DNA from: Fistularia commersonii
Lineage: Eukaryota; Chordata; Actinopteri; Syngnathiformes; Fistulariidae
DNA: 64,000 bases
Assembly (NCBI GenBank): GCA_037954325.1
Contig: JBBMNZ010000034.1
Span: 6,908,501-6,972,500 of the forward strand
Reading direction: 5' to 3'
Under the pieces are notes generated by a model, which made no database searches, was not told where the DNA came from, and was given only the letters and a program-made list of their open reading frames with translations. The position numbers were made by a program, and so were the translations under genes. Below are positions 24,191-37,029 of the stretch, in pieces. How positions within the stretch are numbered: the stretch's first letter is position 1; every line of letters starts with the position of its first letter.

Positions 24191-25970
24191 TGCAAGGGCT
24201 AAAAGTTTTCAGTAGAATTTCCTTAAAATGATAAATTATTTGGCAACTCATGAATTGGATCCCTGTTCTTTCATTCGGAATTTTACTATTAAAAAAACAG
24301 CAACAAACATGTAATAAGAATTCCAAGGATTAAAATTTTAGTGCATCTTTGTCAATCGTTTATATCACCAAATGTGCACAGTGCACCATACAAATCAAGC
24401 TCTTTTATCATTACTTTTTGGATTATTGATTTGGGTATTACGAATTATTTATCAGGTTTTGCACTTTATCCTAAGAAAAGCTAGTTGTACATTTGTTAGT
24501 TTCACAGCTTGTTCTCTAGAACGTGACTCATCTTCTTGATAAGAACAGGTGTTGAACTTCTGCCAAGTGACAGCCTGGATCAGGTTTACAATCTATGCCA
24601 ACTTTGTCTGTAATTGCAGAGAAACCCTCTTTATCGTCAATGAGGTCAGTCTACATAGACTTTTTTTTGGGGGGGTGGAGGTGCTTTCTTTCTGTTGACC
24701 TAAAAGTTATTCCATTTTTCAGATACAAGTATTTGAATATCTGGTCAAATCAAAAAAAGTTGTCAGAGCCCTCCGGAGTCACCATTCATAATTGTCACCA
24801 CATTGGACAGCTGCATTATTTCTTTAACATACATTTTGGCAAAAGGGCCTTTTCTTTTTTGTTGATCTTCCTCCATGACCTTGCACAACTGCAACTACAA
24901 CTTGAAAATTAATTTGCTTATTGTCTATATTACTTGTCCTTTACTCTGAAGCTATATCCAAAGCGTTGATTTGGCAAGTCAATCACATGGCAATATATAG
25001 GCATAAAGACATTCACTCTCTTGCTTATATATATATATATCATCACATACTCATGCCATACAGAAAAAGAGAACCTTGATGCAGCTAAATCTACATGAGA
25101 AGTCAGTGAGTAGTCTTTAAAACTTACACAAAGTGCAGGCTCTATTATAACATGAAAATGCACCATCCTTGAGGACGAGTATGTAGTATAACGCAAATGC
25201 AGGATTCCAAGACTATATAGGATATGTCCCCATTGGTTATATCAGTCTCCCTTCTTATTTTTTTTTGTTTTTAATAATCCAAGCAATACACCAGGCAAAA
25301 TAGTATCTGCATACTTATTTTTAACTACCAAAACAAATGGAACAAATGAACAAATCAGAACAAATGAAAAAAAGAAAAAAACAAAACAATGCCAGAGGTC
25401 ATTTTGCAAAATGAGTGGGTTTTGCATTTGTGGTATATGAGAAAGCAGGGTTCTTCCTAATACTGCAGTAGCAGAAATATCTCATCTTAAACTTTACCCC
25501 AAAAGCAGTATCACAATCCAAATCAGAGAAGCTTAATTTGTCCCCGAGGGCCAATTGGAGTACTGCGTGATTAAGAGCGAGCAGATACTGAAACAGTCTT
25601 CCAAACATTGTTATATTTTCAGCCTTATTCTGTTTTACAAACAATTGGATTGAAATGTGCAATTCATTTCTTTGTCACTCAGTGTGGGTGTTCTGTGCAG
25701 GCGTCTGTTTAAAGGTAATAAATAGGAGTTAGAAGGGGTGGCAAATCAATTTCACCTCTCTTACACATAATTTTAGGGGAATCAGAACATGCGCATGACA
25801 AATGAAGAATGATAAAAACAAGTAAAAAGTCACCCTATTATATTTGATTTCCATTTAAGCTCAGGTGTGTGTGTGTTGATATCTGAAAGGCAAGTGACTG
25901 ATCCTGGAAAAAGATTGAATCTATTAGGTTTTGCCACAAATCTCTCACTGATATATTTATATATCTCTCT
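24191..25970. other. Unique AT-rich sequence
   Basis: (TA)n patch at about 25027-25040; A-rich run at 25366-25387. No gene recognised. Confidence 0.6.
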
Positions 25971-26079
25971 CCATCCATCCATCCATCCATCCATCCATCC
26001 ATCCATCCATCCATCCATCCATCCATCCATCCATCCATCCATCCATCCATCCATCCATCTATCCATCCATTCATCCATC
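25971..26079 (+). repeat. (ATCC)27 tetranucleotide microsatellite
   Basis: About 27 units, perfect except for a few variant units (ATCT, ATTC) at the right end. It is the usual tandem head of the fish dispersed repeat that follows directly, so it probably grew from that head. It reads open in all frames on both strands (HPSI and MDGW repeats), which is an artefact. Confidence 0.95.
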
Positions 26080-26187
26080 TTTTACAGCTTATCCTGCACT
26101 CAGGGATGCTGGAGGCTATCCCAGCTTCACTCACTCATTCTGGACAATTTTCCAAATTTTTTCCAATTAACCTGCTGCGTGTTTTTG
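26080..26187 (+). repeat. Fish dispersed repeat, internally deleted copy
   Basis: CTTATCCTGCACTCAGGGAT, GCTGGAGGCTATCCCAGCTT, then directly GGACAATTTTCCAAATTTTT, CCAATTAACCTGCTGCGTGT and TTTTG. Compared with the family plan, the central ACACCCTGGA...CATAGAGAC part is missing. Confidence 0.75.
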
Positions 26188-26206
26188 TATATATATATAT
26201 ATATAT

Positions 26207-26241
<35 letters not shown>
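26188..26241. repeat. (TA)n microsatellite
   Basis: TA run with one CACA interruption, between the fish repeat and the RTE-like fragment. Confidence 0.95.
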
Positions 26242-26245
<4 letters not shown>

Positions 26246-26780
26246 AGGTACTTGGGGTCAACAGTCCAGAGCAGAGGTGAAGAAACAGGTTCAAGCAGGT
26301 TGGAATGGGTGGAGAAAAGTGTGAGGGGTACCATGCGATAGAACACTATCAGCCAGAACGAAAGGAAAAGTGTACAAGACCATGGTGAGACCGGCGATGC
26401 TGTACGGCCTAGAAACAGTGACAATGACAAAAAGACAGGAGACAGAGCTAGAAGTCGCAGAAATGAAGATGCTAAGGTTCTCTTTGCAAGTGACCAGGAT
26501 GGATAGGATCAGGAATGAGTCTATCAGAGGAACAATACATGTTAGATGTTTTGGAGAAAAAGTCAGAGAAGCCAGACTGAGATGGTTGGGTCACGTACAA
26601 AGGAGGGATGGTGAATATATTGGTAGACGGATGCTGGAGAAGATTTATGGACATAGTGAGAGAGGATATGAAGGTAGTTGGTGTGAGAGAGGAGGATACG
26701 GAGAATAGAGTGAGATGGAGAAGGTTGATTCTCTGTGGTGAGCCCTGAAGGGAAAAGCCCAAAGGAGAAGAAGAAAGAAG
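26242..26780 (+). mobile_element. RTE-like LINE 3' end, 5'-truncated
   Basis: Begins with a frame equivalent to YLGSTVQSRGE and ends with the 3' sequence CCTGAAGGGAAAAGCCCAAA then GGAGAAGAAGAAAG, the characteristic end of a fish RTE-type element. The coding end is annotated separately. The copy lacks endonuclease and catalytic palm. It lies between two TA-rich microsatellites. The RTE assignment is from memory of the family's 3' end; the LINE identity itself is firm. Confidence 0.8.
26370..26708 (+). pseudogene. LINE reverse transcriptase C-terminal fragment
   Basis: The 112-codon frame contains MVRPAMLYGLETVTMTKRQE, ELEVAEMKMLRFSLQVTRMD, RIRNESIRG and ARLRWLGHVQRRDGEYIGRR. This is the conserved thumb and C-terminal region of RTE-type LINE ORFs, where RLRWFGHV is a hallmark. 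The 5' part needed to reach the frame is shifted near 26310-26360, and the frame then runs past the usual RGRPKRR stretch, which is replaced by KIYGHSERGYEGSW, so it is a decayed copy. The start codon is not a true start. Confidence 0.8.
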
Positions 26781-26783
26781 ATA

Positions 26784-26821
26784 CGTATGTATAGATGTAT
26801 ATAGATGCGTATATATATATA

Positions 26822-26870
<49 letters not shown>

Positions 26871-26966
26871 GCATATACATGCATATGTATATGTATATAT
26901 ATACATATATGCATATGTATGTGTGTGTGTATATATATATGTATATATACACACATATATGTGTGT

Positions 26967-27023
<57 letters not shown>

Positions 27024-27024
27024 C
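26784..27024. repeat. Compound TA/CA/TG/CA microsatellite with inverted layout
   Basis: TA-rich stretch, (AC)14 at about 26831-26859, TA/GCAT stretch, (GT)n at about 26920-26932, TA stretch, (AC)13 at about 26967-26993, then (TA)n to 27018. CA and TG blocks alternate strands, so the tract can fold on itself. Long frames predicted here on both strands are artefacts. Confidence 0.9.
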
Positions 27025-30000
27025 AGGAGGGTAGAATGTACTCTGATTGCTAGACGTTTCCTTTGCAGTGCCGTCACTGTGTATCATTACGGTCCTGAAA
27101 TGACTGCCCTTTCATTGCACTGCATATGGCATCCCCAAGTGTTCTGATAACCTTGCAGCAAAAACCTGGCGGAATGGCCAATCGGGAACATCTGCTCATG
27201 AAATTTATTGACGTAATGCCAAAAGGATCGTGTAGCGTGACAAAACTCTACTGCATTAAACAATGGGATCAAATAATTTGGTCCGAATTGTTCTTTATTA
27301 TTAGTTACATGTACAGTATATCTTGCCTCTTTATAATCAAAAACATTGGCTACCAATACACGGTTACAACAGCTTTTCGACATGAATGACACTTAATTCG
27401 TCTGCGAAGGTTCTAGTCGATCATCGTCACATCTTACTGAGCTTCTGAGTCACGGAGGCCACGATACCATTTGACGATGTAAATACGAACTTAAAAATTG
27501 TAGAGCTGCGACAAAGAAGCTATTTTCGCTTTGTAAAATAACACAGAAAGGAAACTCAATGTTTTCTAAATATTCAAGGATTATAACAAGGACTAATGAT
27601 AGCATCATTCTTATATCAGTTCCCATCCCTCGTCACATTTGTGCGTGTGTGTGTTCCAAAGTACTTGCTGGCAAGGCAAAGTCTGACTTGCTGAAGTGAA
27701 TAGCCTCAGTCCACAGTCTGCGTGTGTTAACTGAACACTCGTGTTTGGTTTAGTGAAACCGTATATTGCCCTTGTATATAACACAATTCCACAGTGTCGT
27801 CTTTTTAAATAGAATGGCAACATCGATGCAGCACAGAAGGAGCGGATAACGATGCCATCTCTCTCCATCATTATTCTCCTTGCTCCTCTGAACCCAATTG
27901 TCACGTATCCATAGAATTTAAACTCAAAACCACACTCTTTACGCTAACAATATGGTGATTTGCAAGAATCCACAAACTCCCTGCACAATGTCATCAAGGT
28001 CATCCATCCTTTTTCTGACAGAGCAGATTATGTCAGATGTACACTTATACCTTTCCTCTCTTTTTTTTTGTTTGAGGGAGGCTGCAGTCTCATACCCTTG
28101 ATTGGCAAAATAACATAAATTTGTCCATCACACCGAACAATATTTCCTTCAGGATTCTCCAGTCACAGCCCACCACCAAGTGATTTATCTGATTTATTAC
28201 CCTAACTCTCTTACAATGTAATGAGGATGAAGAGAAAATAAATGGATCGATGAATTAGTTATTCTTAAAGAGAGATACTGAGAGAGAGAGAGAGAAAGTT
28301 ATCCATTTTTTACCATATAGATATTGTTGCATGGACTGGACTTGTCTAGTTTTTTTCTTCTAAGAGGTGAAACATCTCCAAGACAATAACAAAGTTGTGT
28401 CACAACAACAAAATCATACAATGTGATCCTACAAGATTGTTCAAGGAGCGCCATGACATGAAGGACTCAGAACTTTCCCAGGTATACTGGGTTATCCTGT
28501 CCCATAACATACAGTTCCAAAAAGCTCATACATTCAAAAGTCAGAGGCAGAGCCCACTATTGTCTCCTGTGGCGGAAAGCGATGGGATGCAAACAGTACT
28601 TACTTGTTTTAAAATAATGTACGCCTCCCATCTGCTGAAAACAATAAGCTAGTGAGAGTGACACGTGTGATGACAAGACAAAAATTTAACAGACACCATA
28701 TCTGAACCTGAATACCTGAAGGCTTCACATCAAGCTATTAAGGCTTAAGGCGCTCTTGCATTGTTTACTTAATAACACAAGAGTGATTTAGGGTTCGGTG
28801 ACTTGGATCATAAATCATATTTTGCAGGATGGAATGAATTTTAGAGAAATTGTAGGAGTAGACTATGAAAAGGTTTTACCAGTTTGATTGTTCATGCTCC
28901 ATACATCTCTGCCTGAAGTGTCAGATTGCCAGATTGCTATTTTATGGTGTGAATATACCGCTCTCCTCCAGCACTCCATGGAGGATCTACTGCTTTCTCA
29001 CAAAGAACACATGCTGCAGTTATCAGAAATGCATGCTGAAAAGTTGGATCGTCAACAACCGAGTGCTCTGCCTATGCAGTAACCGTATTATGTAATGTTT
29101 TGAAACAACTCTGAGGGGCCTCCGCAGCTTTTTCATCCTATCTTTGTCAGTCATCTTGCGTATGATTGAGTCTTGCAAAGTTCAAGTAATTGTGAGTAAT
29201 GACCACGTCATTAAACGGCAGCCAACAACCAAAGTGATTGATGAAGATCTACAGCATTTTGATAACAGCAGCAGGACTCTTGTATCATTCACATCAAGTG
29301 CTATGATTCCACTCCTGTTATTTTCTCGGTCAGAACAGAAGCCTCTTTCAAACGCTGTGATAAATTCCTGTAGCGAGAACCGCTTTCTCCCGGCACCCGG
29401 ATCTGTATTCCTAACTTGTCCTTCACTTTAATATTCACCAAACATTTTGAATATACCATGAGGCTTGTGCTGCAGCTCGGCTGCTCTAATTGCAGAGATA
29501 TAATGTTCCTCATAAGATTTATGAGCTATTAATCTGTTCGTGGGGAATGATTCATGAGTCTCAAGTTGGGAGACATATGATTACAGTTATTCATTTGTCA
29601 TGGCTCCAAGAGACACAAGGCTTTACGCCACGGATATTTTACCCGATCTGCAGTTACCTTGAGTCCCATCCACAACAATGTCTTCATTTTTGCCTTTTTA
29701 AGTCATGAAAATGTAGCAGCTGATCTATATTTGCATTTATATTTGCTCTTCACTTAAACATCTGTTTGGCCAGATCGGGCCAATTTAGCTCAACCAAACA
29801 TCAACCGAACTCCTGCCAATGGAACCTATTGGATCGTGTACTCACAATTTGTTAGAAGTCTGCTCACCCTATTTCCAATGCTTTCCGTATCAAATCAAGA
29901 CAATAATTTTACGTTGAGTTTTTCCTCTTTTTCCGCTCCTCCTCCTCCAAAAGCATAAATCAATTTGTTACGGAAAAGTTTTTGAACAAAGTTATGGTGT

Positions 30001-31062
30001 CTTTTCTGCGGCTACGGTGAATTTATCTCAACATCTTCTCTCGCAAATCCACTTTTCTTTGGTCCACTTCATTCAGAGCTGTGTTGTGAGTGGTTAACTT
30101 CTAGAATTGTTCACACTTTCCACTGACAAATTGGTATTTGTCGAGATTTGACTGTCAGTTTTGCTGGATCACCTCAATGTTGGACCTATTACTCTCCACT
30201 CCTTACAACTGCAATTAACTGATCTATCTAAATATAACACTTACTTACAGAATAGATACGTGGTTTTGTAACTGTGGTGACTATCTTTGCAGAAGAAGGG
30301 ATAACCTTCGAGATCTATATAGGTTTTAAACAGCTACACATCCAAAATTATAAAGAACTCCTGCTATAAGAAGAATTTTCTCCCTGGTCCACACTGAAAA
30401 CGGTCTCATTTCTATGTCTCAATAAAACAGTATCATTTGAATAATATTGCTGGACATGAATAATAGTAAGTATTTGATAAAATAAAGCATTCGAAAATGA
30501 ATTTCATTTCAAAAGCATTTTATCCAGATGAGTCACAGACGATCAGGTATCATAGTTAATAGAAAAAAATAAGCTACGTTATGTATTTGCTACACACTGC
30601 TGACAAGCTTTTAAAATTCAAAATGTGTAAAAAGATATAGACAAACTCTTATCGGACATAATTCAGCTTAAATGGGTGCTGAAATACCAGCCGGTCATTT
30701 CACTTGGGTAAAAATGACAGAGAAGAAGAGAAGAGCGGACAGAAGTCACACTTAGTTTGCAAAGGGTATTTGTGACGGTGCATCCTGTGAACACAAATCT
30801 GAATTTCACTTAATATCGGTCCAAAGATCACATTTTGTAGATTTAAACCTTGCTTCAGTCACGTGAAGCACAGAGTGAGCCTTTTATGGATTACACGACA
30901 TTTTAGAATCTGCTTCCTCATCAATAGCAAAAGGGTTATTGCTGATTTACATCCAAAAGTTGTTGCCAGATTCCCTAGATAATGCTCAGTCCTTCAGGAT
31001 ATTTTTCAGATCAGTCATATTAAAAGAGCCATTAATTATTTTTAAAAACACTCGTCAGAATA
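27025..31062. other. Unique sequence, no gene seen
   Basis: (GA)n patch at about 28280-28297 and a T9 run near 28063. A small coding-like frame (28888-29082) was considered and rejected. No repeats recognised over about 4 kb. Confidence 0.55.
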
Positions 31063-31128
31063 TGGGATTCGCCCCAGCTTCCAGGGACCCTGTGTGCAGG
31101 AGAAGCATTATGGAAAATGGATGGAAGA
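31063..31128 (-). repeat. Head fragment of the fish dispersed repeat, minus orientation
   Basis: GGGATTCGCCCCAGCTTCCA, GGGACCCTGTGTGCAGGAGA and AGCATTATGGAAAATGGATG read on the plus strand match the reverse complement of the family's CCATCCATTTTC..GCTTATCC..GGGTC..GCTGGAGCCTATCCC head. Only the head survives. Confidence 0.7.
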
Positions 31129-34100
31129 GTGGAGTTTCCAAATTGCATCAGTGTTCAAGTATCCGCACGCCGTACTGTAAGTAACACCGACTCCACAGGG
31201 TCGGAGCGAATGCTCTTTCTCCGCCGGTTACTGTGAGTTACCTTTTGTGTAGACTGAAAAGAGCATCTGTGATCTAATAATACCCTCCTCTAACATGCAT
31301 ATTTTATGTGTTTTTACAGCTATTTCTCAAATCTGCTTTGGTGAGTCATTTAGTCATACATTTTGGATGTCACCACATACCTTAGCAAATCAGGTTCCAT
31401 TTCCTGCTCAAATTACTTCTCATGTTTAATTCACAGCCAATACATACATTCTAATTTGACCATACTGAATTATTAAGCCAAAAGATGATAGATGATGGGA
31501 GAAACACTGGTTCTGTGACTAAATCATACCAAAGTATGAAATGCAGAATGTAAACCACACATTTGGCCACACTAATACCAATGACTAACTGCTCCCTCCT
31601 TAATATTTTTGCCAAGACAGTGATGAATGAAGAGGATCAATCACGATTTCTAACCAATCACCGCGGCAACTGATTAAACTGAAATACCACGTCATTCAAT
31701 GCACCATAGACAAAAATGCACATGGTCTTATAATTGTACTCGAATCCATCATCTCGGACGTTTGATTCAGAACATCAAAGATGATGGATTTTGCTGACAC
31801 ATGGAGATAACTGTGCCTTCTAGCTTAGATTAGTATCACTTTTTATGCATTTATCTCAGTGTCCATCCACCATGTATTTCATTAGTTGACTCTACATAAA
31901 ACCTACCACACTGAACCTTTATCTCTCACAGAGGAATACTCACAAAGGGGTTGAAGAAGTTTTTTTTTTAAATGAAGTTTATGGTCGGATTTCTTGCCAT
32001 AAGTATATAAGTTATGAAATCAGTGCCTTCTTATGTTGTCGATTATGTAACAGGAACTTATCTAAGGTAAAGTCTGTCAATACTTAGCAAGTACAAGTAT
32101 TCCAGTGAGCACTCTTGTTCTGGTGTCAAACCATCCTGTGACAACAGGGAATTCCATTTACGCCTGGAAGGGATTTTATTGGAGAAAGTCTGACCTGCAA
32201 ACATTTCAGCAAATGGTCACCAATGAATATCTAACACAACTTGAATATTTAGTTTAGTTAGTTTAGTTGCAGCAGAGTTTTTTGTTTCCCATATCAAGTA
32301 CTTTGCGAGCAAGTTACACAAGTGATTAGCCATCCATTTCCCACCTATTTTTTCTTACTTCAATTTTTTGCTTTTACTCCTTTTAGTTTGATGTGTGAAA
32401 AAAACATCGATTATCATTTCAAGTTTTTTTGGTAACCACTGAAAGCATCTCAGTGCAACAGTTGAAAAATAGTTATTTGATTTATAATGCTTGCATTTGC
32501 CGAATGTGCGACATAAGCTAACTTGAATCCAAGTCCTTGATGCATCAGGATTACTTTTCAAATGTGTTTTAGACATGAAGGACGATGAAGGATGATGAAG
32601 TGAATAGATCTTATAGAGCTACTTCTCCAAGAAAAGTATTGTTTGCATCCGACAAGTGATGAAAACAAAACCCGATTAGCTGAACTACTTTCGAAATTAC
32701 ACAATGTTGTGCGGGGCTAAACAAACCCTTTACCTCCACGCATTTCAAATCAGTCTAGTCCGAGACCGGTGTCCCTCTTTCTCCGAAAGTCTCATCACTT
32801 AAATGAAGAAGGTGGGGTAGCTCGGAGCAAACACCCCAAGTAATCCTTTTAGCAATCAGAGTAGAAGGTAGATGATCACATATTTAAGAACAGTCAAACT
32901 GTTTTCACTGCAGCTGGTACCTCATTGCAGAAAAACCCAGCAGGCTGTGCGTTTTCCAGCTGCTCTCATACCTCTTGAGAGCCTTCGCCTGCTCTGAGGC
33001 ACTCCAAGCATCTCTCATGTGATAGAAAACATTGATCAGACTGCATGACATCAAACAAAACCTCCCTTGAGTGAGTTGTCACCACAGGCAGTGAGGTTTG
33101 AATATGTAAGTTGGAAATGAATTGTTAGCAGCCTCAGTATCATCTTATTCTAGGTCACATTACAGCAGAACTTCAATTCAAAACAAGGAAATGCTATGTG
33201 AACAAATGCGAGATGAGATAAGACGTATCATACAGATATGGTGACTGTTCATGCTGGAAATATAGTACGTTACCTGTTTTTATTTTTTGTCAATATTTAT
33301 TTGTAGATGCAGGCTCAGTAAATCGATGATTTTCTCAAGGTGCAACAATGTTACATCACCATCATTCGAGTGGAGTACCGTGCTGCCTTTGCTGAGCTTT
33401 TTGTGAATGATTTTTTTTTTTGAAACACTGATAACACTGCAACATTTTGTTCATAAAAATACCCCGAAAACAAAGGACAAGCTTTAACCCTTGGTTTCTA
33501 GTGTTACCACTGAGCCTGCAGCTGAAGTCATGCTCGGCAGGTAACCCGGTACCTGAAATGATGATCTCTTTCATTGTTTCGTTGTTTTGTGTTTGCGCAT
33601 ACGTTTGTTTTTATACTCCCTAATTGAAACCCTCTCTAATGACACCCACTTTTGTGTACTTTTTCTACCTCTATTCTTGGAGCGGCTCATAGCACAGTCA
33701 TAATCAGCCATCTGTTATCCTGCGTGGCAAGCTACAGTTGGTAGAAACTGAGAGGGGGGCCCATTCATTTATACTGGGCTCTGCCAGTGAGCATGTGGCG
33801 AGGCAGAGTAACATGTACCTGTGGCCGATCTCTGTGTAATGGAGTCATAATCATGGCTTCCTCTGTAATAAATCTCAATCGGACTTCTACTGCTCACACT
33901 ACAGCAAGCGCAGTATGTATGGACATGGATTGATAATGATGTAATGAATCATGGAGAGGTGATAATGATGATGAGAAATATGGTGACAGCAAAGGAGATG
34001 GTGATGACAGTGTGTTTATGGCACGGATCATGCATACGCACATTAAAACCCGAGCGTCATTTGAGACATGCTAGCTGTTTGGGTTTTGAAGGTGATCAGT

Positions 34101-35164
34101 ATTCTCTTGAGTTCCAGTCCAGAGATAATGATTGAATATGGGTGCTTATCACCACCATTGACGTGATTATTGTTGGCATCAACTGTGAAAACAAAATGCA
34201 CTGTGACACCTTCAATATTTTTTTTTTGTAAGGTGTATTTTACAGGGGGCTGCCCTCATTAAAAGAAGAAAATGTCAATGTTCTTGAAATAGCTTTATCA
34301 TTTATTTATTCACAGAGAAAAGCCTCTTGAAAATCCACTCCGCGTCTGAAAAATAATTATTCATGATGTGTTCCTACACTGAGGGTTGTTCTTATAATTT
34401 CCAGCAACAAACATTAGGTCAAGTTTCAAAAATCATTATGCTTTTGGGTCAGTGTCATGAAACAATGAAGTAAACACGGAATCAGGAAAGCAAGTTATTC
34501 ATGCCGATGGAAATGTTGGTTAGCAAGGCATTCAGGAATCCTATTTTTTCTCAATCAAGGTCCGAGTCCATTCACAGGAAACAGGCAATGTTTGCACCAT
34601 GCAATGCAGCTGTGTACGCGTCCAGCTGCGTCCTTTACTGAGGGAGAAGAGATATGAATATTTGAATAATAAATTGAAAAAACTCGGAAGCTCCAGCTGC
34701 CAGGGGGGGGCGGGGAAGGGTATAAATGTGTAATTTAAGTGATTGGTTAACAAATCATCATTATCATAACTTCTCCATCAAAGCGTGAAAAAAACAATGA
34801 TCGCAACACATTTCATTAAATAAATGAGATACTTAGCTTAAGTTTGTAGTGTTTTCATTATTTAAATCATTTACCCTGATACGAAAGTCTGCTGGTGACA
34901 ATAAATATAAAATGTGATCCAAAGGCAAAAGTATGCGATCGCTCACATCTACAAGTTGAACAACCATAACATGTCGGTACTTTACTCAGTTGTCGCAATC
35001 CTTGTAATAAAATGCAGCAGTAAAAGCCAAATGTCTTAGAACAAAAAGCACAACACATACATTTCAGTAGTGATATGATAAAACTAAAAAATGGCAATGG
35101 TAATGGGGTTTAATTTATGTGGCATCTTTTCTACTTCAGTGGTACTGTAAGAGTTTTATAGTGT
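31129..35164. other. Unique sequence with candidate regulatory block
   Basis: Contains a TTTAGTTTAGTTAG tandem patch near 32249-32269, T13 near 33411 and T9 runs. The block 33660-33885 is GC-balanced and non-repetitive, and is a candidate conserved element. No genes recognised. Confidence 0.5.
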
Positions 35165-35350
35165 TTTCCTCAATTACCTATTGACACCCATGATGGCAGG
35201 GTCTTCCATGCAGGACCTGCCGACCTGCTAGTAAGGCCCATCAGCCTCAGTGTTTTGCTCGAGGAGCCTCAGCCTCCAGAAATGAACTGATGACCTCCCA
35301 TCATCACTAAATGGCCACTCCATCTCCTCAGCCGATGTACACGTACCGTT
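35165..35350 (-). repeat. Fish dispersed repeat, 'TGTCCTTGAGCAA' family, minus orientation, head end
   Basis: Read on the minus strand it begins GGCTGAGGAGATGGAGTGGC, TCATCAGTTCATTTCTGGAG, then CTCGAGCAAAACACTGAGGC and GGCAGGTCCTGCATGGAAGA. The head resembles GGCTCAGNNGGTAGAGTGG..GGTTC, comparable with tRNA-like A and B boxes. Confidence 0.6.
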
Positions 35351-37029
35351 AAGCAATCAGTCGGCAAACCGGCAAACAATGCTCGAGTCAAACAAGGGAG
35401 ATTTTTTTTCAAAAAGTTTTACCACTGCTCATTTCACACAAGTATCATAAATGACTGGGGAATGGGACGGGTGACCTATTTCATCTAGATTTTATTCCCT
35501 TTTTAATGCAAAGTGCCAATGGTGCACAAGGTCACATTAACATTTCCTCCCATGTGGATTTCTTATTCTGAGACTTGGAGGAAACTTGCACAGAGTGCAC
35601 GTTCCTGCTTGTGGGATTCTTAAGGAATGTCTGATCTGATAAAGGTGAGCAAAGGAAAAGTCACATTAGGTGGTCTTGGCAAATTTAAATCACATTCAAA
35701 TCACATTTGTGATTTTATTTAGTTTTTTCTTTTGGGAAGAAGGAACAAGAATAGCCAACCACCCTTTTCACTATCCCATTTATTCATCTAGATACTAGCT
35801 TACCAAATTTAAAGTAACCTTTTTCTGGTGAAAATCCCTTTCTATCCTAATCCAGCAGTTTTTGTAAACAGTCATTATGTGTTTTTGCCCATTTTATCTT
35901 TTATCCAGAGGTTTACGTGTTAGCACTGACTGAGTAAGCCTCTATCAAAACTGGTGAGGACTACAAATATGCACTATTTGTAGAATTTACAGTTCCCTTC
36001 ACAATAAGCTGGCCAACTTTTGCATGCACTTTTCTTGTTTTCTCCGTTTTCTCCATCGCTGTTTTCTCACCAAACAAAGACATGGCAAGACAGACGAGAA
36101 AGCGAATTATCAACTTTTTTGAGAAGGTGCCAGACAGGTTGTGAAAACGTGCCATTCCGAATGGCATATATTGATAATCAGAGTTTTTTGTTAAGATGGT
36201 CTGCTGTGTTTGGGGATATCTAGTTCGTTGTGACAAGGGTATCAGCGTCCTGTGTGTAGGCCGACAGGGACGTGCAATTCTGAGCCAAATGAGGGTAATA
36301 TTAGATGCATGGTCTTTCTCATAGAAAGTCATACCAATGCCTCTATTCATGTTTTGTGAAATAAATTGGCATCGCAAAATCTCAAAGGCTGGGTAAGTAT
36401 CGAACTCCTTTCTTCCTGATTTGTTCTGCTGAGATGAAATGAGGTGAAGGGATAAAAGGGTGACGCAACAGATGGATCGCATTGATGAAATGGAAAGACG
36501 GAAGTCTAATCCCCAAATTAATTTCCCACCTTGGCTTAATGTTACACATGTGGACGTGTTACACGTTCTGTAAAACTTGTTTTGCAGGTTTTTATGAAAG
36601 GAAAAGAAAATGCTTGGAGAACTGGTTTACTGGTGAATAGACCGATATTTGGTACTTACTCATTCAACGTTTTTTTTATTCTTTGTATGTCCTTGAATAG
36701 TTTAATCCAGAGAAAATGTATAAATACTGTAAGAAAGAAACCCAACAGTACACTAACAGATGCATAAATTTAAGTGTGTATGCAACACCCTATTAAAAAT
36801 GAAGGTTTTGTTATGGCTTCTAGTCATGGTTATCTGTGACTTCTTAGTCCAACAAAAGCTTAATGAATTTCATATCGCAGTCTTGCCATTCAGAGCACTC
36901 GTCTCATCATTTGAAATGTAAATGTAGAAGGTCAGTTGTATCACCTAAAAGATCTTTTAGGACTGAAAAGTTTGACATAATGGGTTATGGGGAAATCTAC
37001 CCTTTTTTTCTGCCACCTACCATTTAGAA
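35351..37029. other. Unique sequence, one long unexplained minus-strand open frame
   Basis: A 173-codon frame lies at 35961-36482 on the minus strand without a recognised domain, signal peptide or obvious homologue. It is longer than expected by chance but not decisive. No transposon recognised. Confidence 0.5.

Noticed and set aside
25830..26247. Open frames with HPSI or MDGW repeats on both strands
   Set aside because: They are translations of the (ATCC)n array, which has no stop in any frame; this is not a protein.
26472..27147. Several frames up to 201 codons rich in Tyr, Ile, Thr, His, Cys and Val
   Set aside because: They translate TA/CA/TG microsatellites and run antisense to the RTE fragment.
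28888..29082. Frame with SLPEVSDCQIAILWCEYTAL and a coiled-coil-like end
   Set aside because: Reads plausibly but lacks an ATG start or splice borders, is only about 64 codons long, and matches nothing I recognise.
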